NCBI RefSeq assembly: GCF_003148495.1
Contig: NZ_QGGH01000001.1
Coordinates: 375,805 to 439,804, forward strand
Reading direction: 5' to 3'
From: Mesorhizobium loti
Lineage (GTDB): Bacteria > Pseudomonadota > Alphaproteobacteria > Rhizobiales > Rhizobiaceae
DNA length: 64,000 bases
Part shown: one piece after another, positions 62,430-64,000 of the stretch
Layout of the letters: the number at the start of each line of letters is the position of its first letter
How positions within the stretch are numbered: the stretch's first letter is position 1
Position numbers and translations under genes: made by a program
The notes under the pieces: generated by a model
Seen by the model: the letters and a program-made list of their open reading frames with translations, nothing else
Told to the model about the DNA's origin: nothing
The model's database searches: none

Positions 62430-63788
62430 ATGCTGCACATCATGTCGCAAGACACAGGCAAGATCGGTGCGTTGCAGACCGGATTGTTCGCGAACGATTA
62501 TCGCGAGGAACCCTATTGGTGGTCGGCGGCGCCGCTGCCTTCGGCCGACGAAAACAACGAACCGGCCGGCCTTGGCGGTAGGGCTGATGTCGTCATCGTT
62601 GGCGGCGGCATCACGGGCCTAGTGGCAGCGATTTATCTGGCGCGCGCGGGTTGTGACGTTGCTGTTGTCGATGCGCAGAGGATCGGCGAGGGCGCTGCAC
62701 GCCGCAATGCCGGCTTTGTTGGCCGCACGCTGAAGCGGTCCGTCGAATGGCTGGCGCAAAAGTCGGGGCGCGAGCACGCGTTGAAAGTTTATCGTGAGCT
62801 TGACGCCGCCATGCGTGGTGTTCAGGCCTTCGTCGAGCGCGAGGGCATCGAATGCCACTACCAGACCTGCGGCCGCTTCATTGCCGCCAATTCGACGGCT
62901 CATTTTCGAGCCTTGATCGCCGAACTTGAACAGACCCGACAGGCCGTCGGGTTCGATTATTCCGTGGTCGAGAAACATGACGTTCATGCAGAAATCGCCT
63001 CCGACAGCTACCATGGCGGCGCGGTCATTCCAGATCTCGGTTCAATTCATCCCGGGCTTTATCACGCGGGCCTTGTCCGCAAGGCGCTCGATGCTGGTGT
63101 CAGGCTGTATCCTCTCACCAATGTCGTGGGCATCGATCACACTGCGAATGAGAAGACCGTTCGAACGTCAAGAGGCGACATTGCTGCCCCTCATGTCATT
63201 GTCGCCACCAATGGATATACGAGCCGCGACCTCAGGTGGCTTGCAAGGCGGGTAATTCCTTTCCGTGGTTTTGTCATTGCAACCGAGCTGTTGCCACCTG
63301 AAACAATCGACAAGGTGATACCGCGCCGCCGCACCTATCTCGACACCAGGATGAACATCGATTTTATTCGCACCGCACCTGATTCGAGCCGCATTCTGTT
63401 TGGCGGCATGACTGGTACAGCGAGCCCGACGGCGACGCCGCTCGCAGGCGCGCTCCGCGATCGCCTTGTGAGAATCCTGCCTGACCTCAAGGGTGTCCGC
63501 CTCAGCCGTGCATGGACCGGGCACTGCGCGGGAACTTTCGATTTCATGCCCCATATCGGCACGAAGGACGGCGTGCACTTTGCCCTCGGCTACAACTTTG
63601 CCGGCATTCCTCTTGGAACACATTTTGGGGAGAAGCTTGCTGCCCGAATTCTTCAACGGGGAGACATGTCTTCGGCCTTCGACGTCGAAAAATTTCCTAC
63701 GGTGCCATTCTTTAACGGCTCGCCGTGGTTCGTGCCCTTGGCTATGCGCTATTTCGACTGGCATGATGATCGAATCGCAAAGGGCTAG
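62430..63788 (+). CDS. FAD-dependent amine/amino acid oxidase (DadA/PuuB-like)
   Basis: 452 aa. FAD motif DVVIVGGGITGLVAAIYLARAG near residue 52, then RRNAGFVGRTLK, an IATEL segment, and the C-terminal WTGHCAGTFDFMPHIG and LGYNFAGIPLGTHFGEKLA that close the FAD site. The DAO family with this N-terminus (WWSAAPLP...) includes gamma-glutamylputrescine oxidase PuuB and related amine oxidases. Start at ATG 62430 after AGGTAA. Last gene of the importer operon, so it probably oxidises the imported amine. Confidence 0.87.
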   Translation: MLHIMSQDTGKIGALQTGLFANDYREEPYWWSAAPLPSADENNEPAGLGGRADVVIVGGGITGLVAAIYLARAGCDVAVVDAQRIGEGAARRNAGFVGRTLKRSVEWLAQKSGREHALKVYRELDAAMRGVQAFVEREGIECHYQTCGRFIAANSTAHFRALIAELEQTRQAVGFDYSVVEKHDVHAEIASDSYHGGAVIPDLGSIHPGLYHAGLVRKALDAGVRLYPLTNVVGIDHTANEKTVRTSRGDIAAPHVIVATNGYTSRDLRWLARRVIPFRGFVIATELLPPETIDKVIPRRRTYLDTRMNIDFIRTAPDSSRILFGGMTGTASPTATPLAGALRDRLVRILPDLKGVRLSRAWTGHCAGTFDFMPHIGTKDGVHFALGYNFAGIPLGTHFGEKLAARILQRGDMSSAFDVEKFPTVPFFNGSPWFVPLAMRYFDWHDDRIAKG

Positions 63789-63800
63789 AGCGCAGGCATC

Positions 63801-64000
63801 ATGGACAAGAGCACATCGGGCAAAGCGGCTACTGAAAAGCCTCTGGAGCGCTATGTGCGTATTCTCGAGATCGTCGCCGGCTTTCCAGGCGGCATCTCGG
63901 GAACCGCCGTCGGCGAGATGCTCGATCTGCCGAAAGCCTCGGCCTACAGGCTGATGAAGAGCTTGGCTGATGTTGAACTGATCGAGCAGAGCGGCCCAAG
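63801..64000 (+). CDS. IclR-family transcriptional regulator, N-terminal part (runs off the window)
   Basis: ATG 63801, 12 bases after the oxidase stop. The visible 66 codons give a basic leader and an IclR winged helix (LERYVRILEIVAGFPGGISGTAVGEMLDLPKASAYRLMKSLADVELIE). It is probably the regulator of the amine import operon. The effector domain lies outside the window. Confidence 0.85.
   Translation, partial: MDKSTSGKAATEKPLERYVRILEIVAGFPGGISGTAVGEMLDLPKASAYRLMKSLADVELIEQSGP

Noticed and set aside
1..64000. CRISPR arrays, rRNA genes, complete insertion sequences, replication origins and prophage genes.
   Set aside because: None seen: no regularly spaced repeats, no rRNA-like stretches, no intact transposase or integrase, and no structural phage proteins.

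Overview
The window looks like a chromosomal or large-replicon segment of a Rhizobiales alphaproteobacterium, most like Mesorhizobium and relatives. This is inferred from the high GC content, rhizobial protein families (PmtA phospholipid methyltransferase, two DUF982 proteins, NrtR-controlled nadABC) and the density of ABC importers. I could not run a database search, so the genus is an inference.

Layout. 1-130: tail of a serine hydrolase. 0.4-7.5 kb: ROK regulator divergent from a carbohydrate ABC importer (binding protein, two permeases, MalK-type ATPase) with a Gfo/Idh/MocA dehydrogenase. 8-9.5 kb: pmtA and two DUF982 proteins. 9.7-14.1 kb: NAD synthesis operon nrtR-nadA-nadB-nadC with two NrtR-box-like palindromes, followed at 14.7-15.7 kb by a RES-Xre toxin-antitoxin pair whose toxin family consumes NAD. 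16-25 kb: IolI-like isomerase and LacI regulator, then a divergent PanB-like protein, purU and an RbsABC-type importer, ending in gene debris. 25.1-26.8 kb: HipA/HipB toxin-antitoxin pair with paired operator-like palindromes. 27.4-32.2 kb: sulfonate-type operon (FMN reductase, FMN monooxygenase, SsuCAB-like importer). 32.3-33.5 kb: debris, including a relaxase fragment. 33.5-41.5 kb: a PAS protein and an atypical AAA+ regulator in front of a polyamine-type importer and a PuuC-like aldehyde dehydrogenase. 41.6-56 kb: a large catabolic cluster with an RbsABC-type importer, two tandemly duplicated binding proteins, four short-chain dehydrogenases, an L-fuconolactonase-family hydrolase, a mutarotase-like protein, a VOC protein, a GntR regulator and a fused two-subunit 2-oxoacid dehydrogenase E1. 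56-57.7 kb: AroE-like dehydrogenase and an IclR regulator. 58-64 kb: a second polyamine-type importer with a DadA/PuuB-like oxidase and the start of another IclR regulator.

How it works together. The region is mostly scavenging: six ABC importers, each next to enzymes or a regulator that probably match its substrate. The 41.6-56 kb cluster appears to be one regulon, because the 11-mer GTTATCACAGC occurs in three of its promoter regions, including that of the GntR gene. Several operons carry a strong stem-loop just after the binding-protein gene, as expected where that protein is made in excess.

The best candidates for undescribed biology are the GntR-linked cluster with an E1 but no E2/E3 nearby, the PanB-like protein that lacks the known metal ligands and is translationally coupled to PurU, the AAA+ regulator that has lost both GAFTGA and the Walker B glutamate, and the NAD-consuming toxin beside the NAD synthesis operon.
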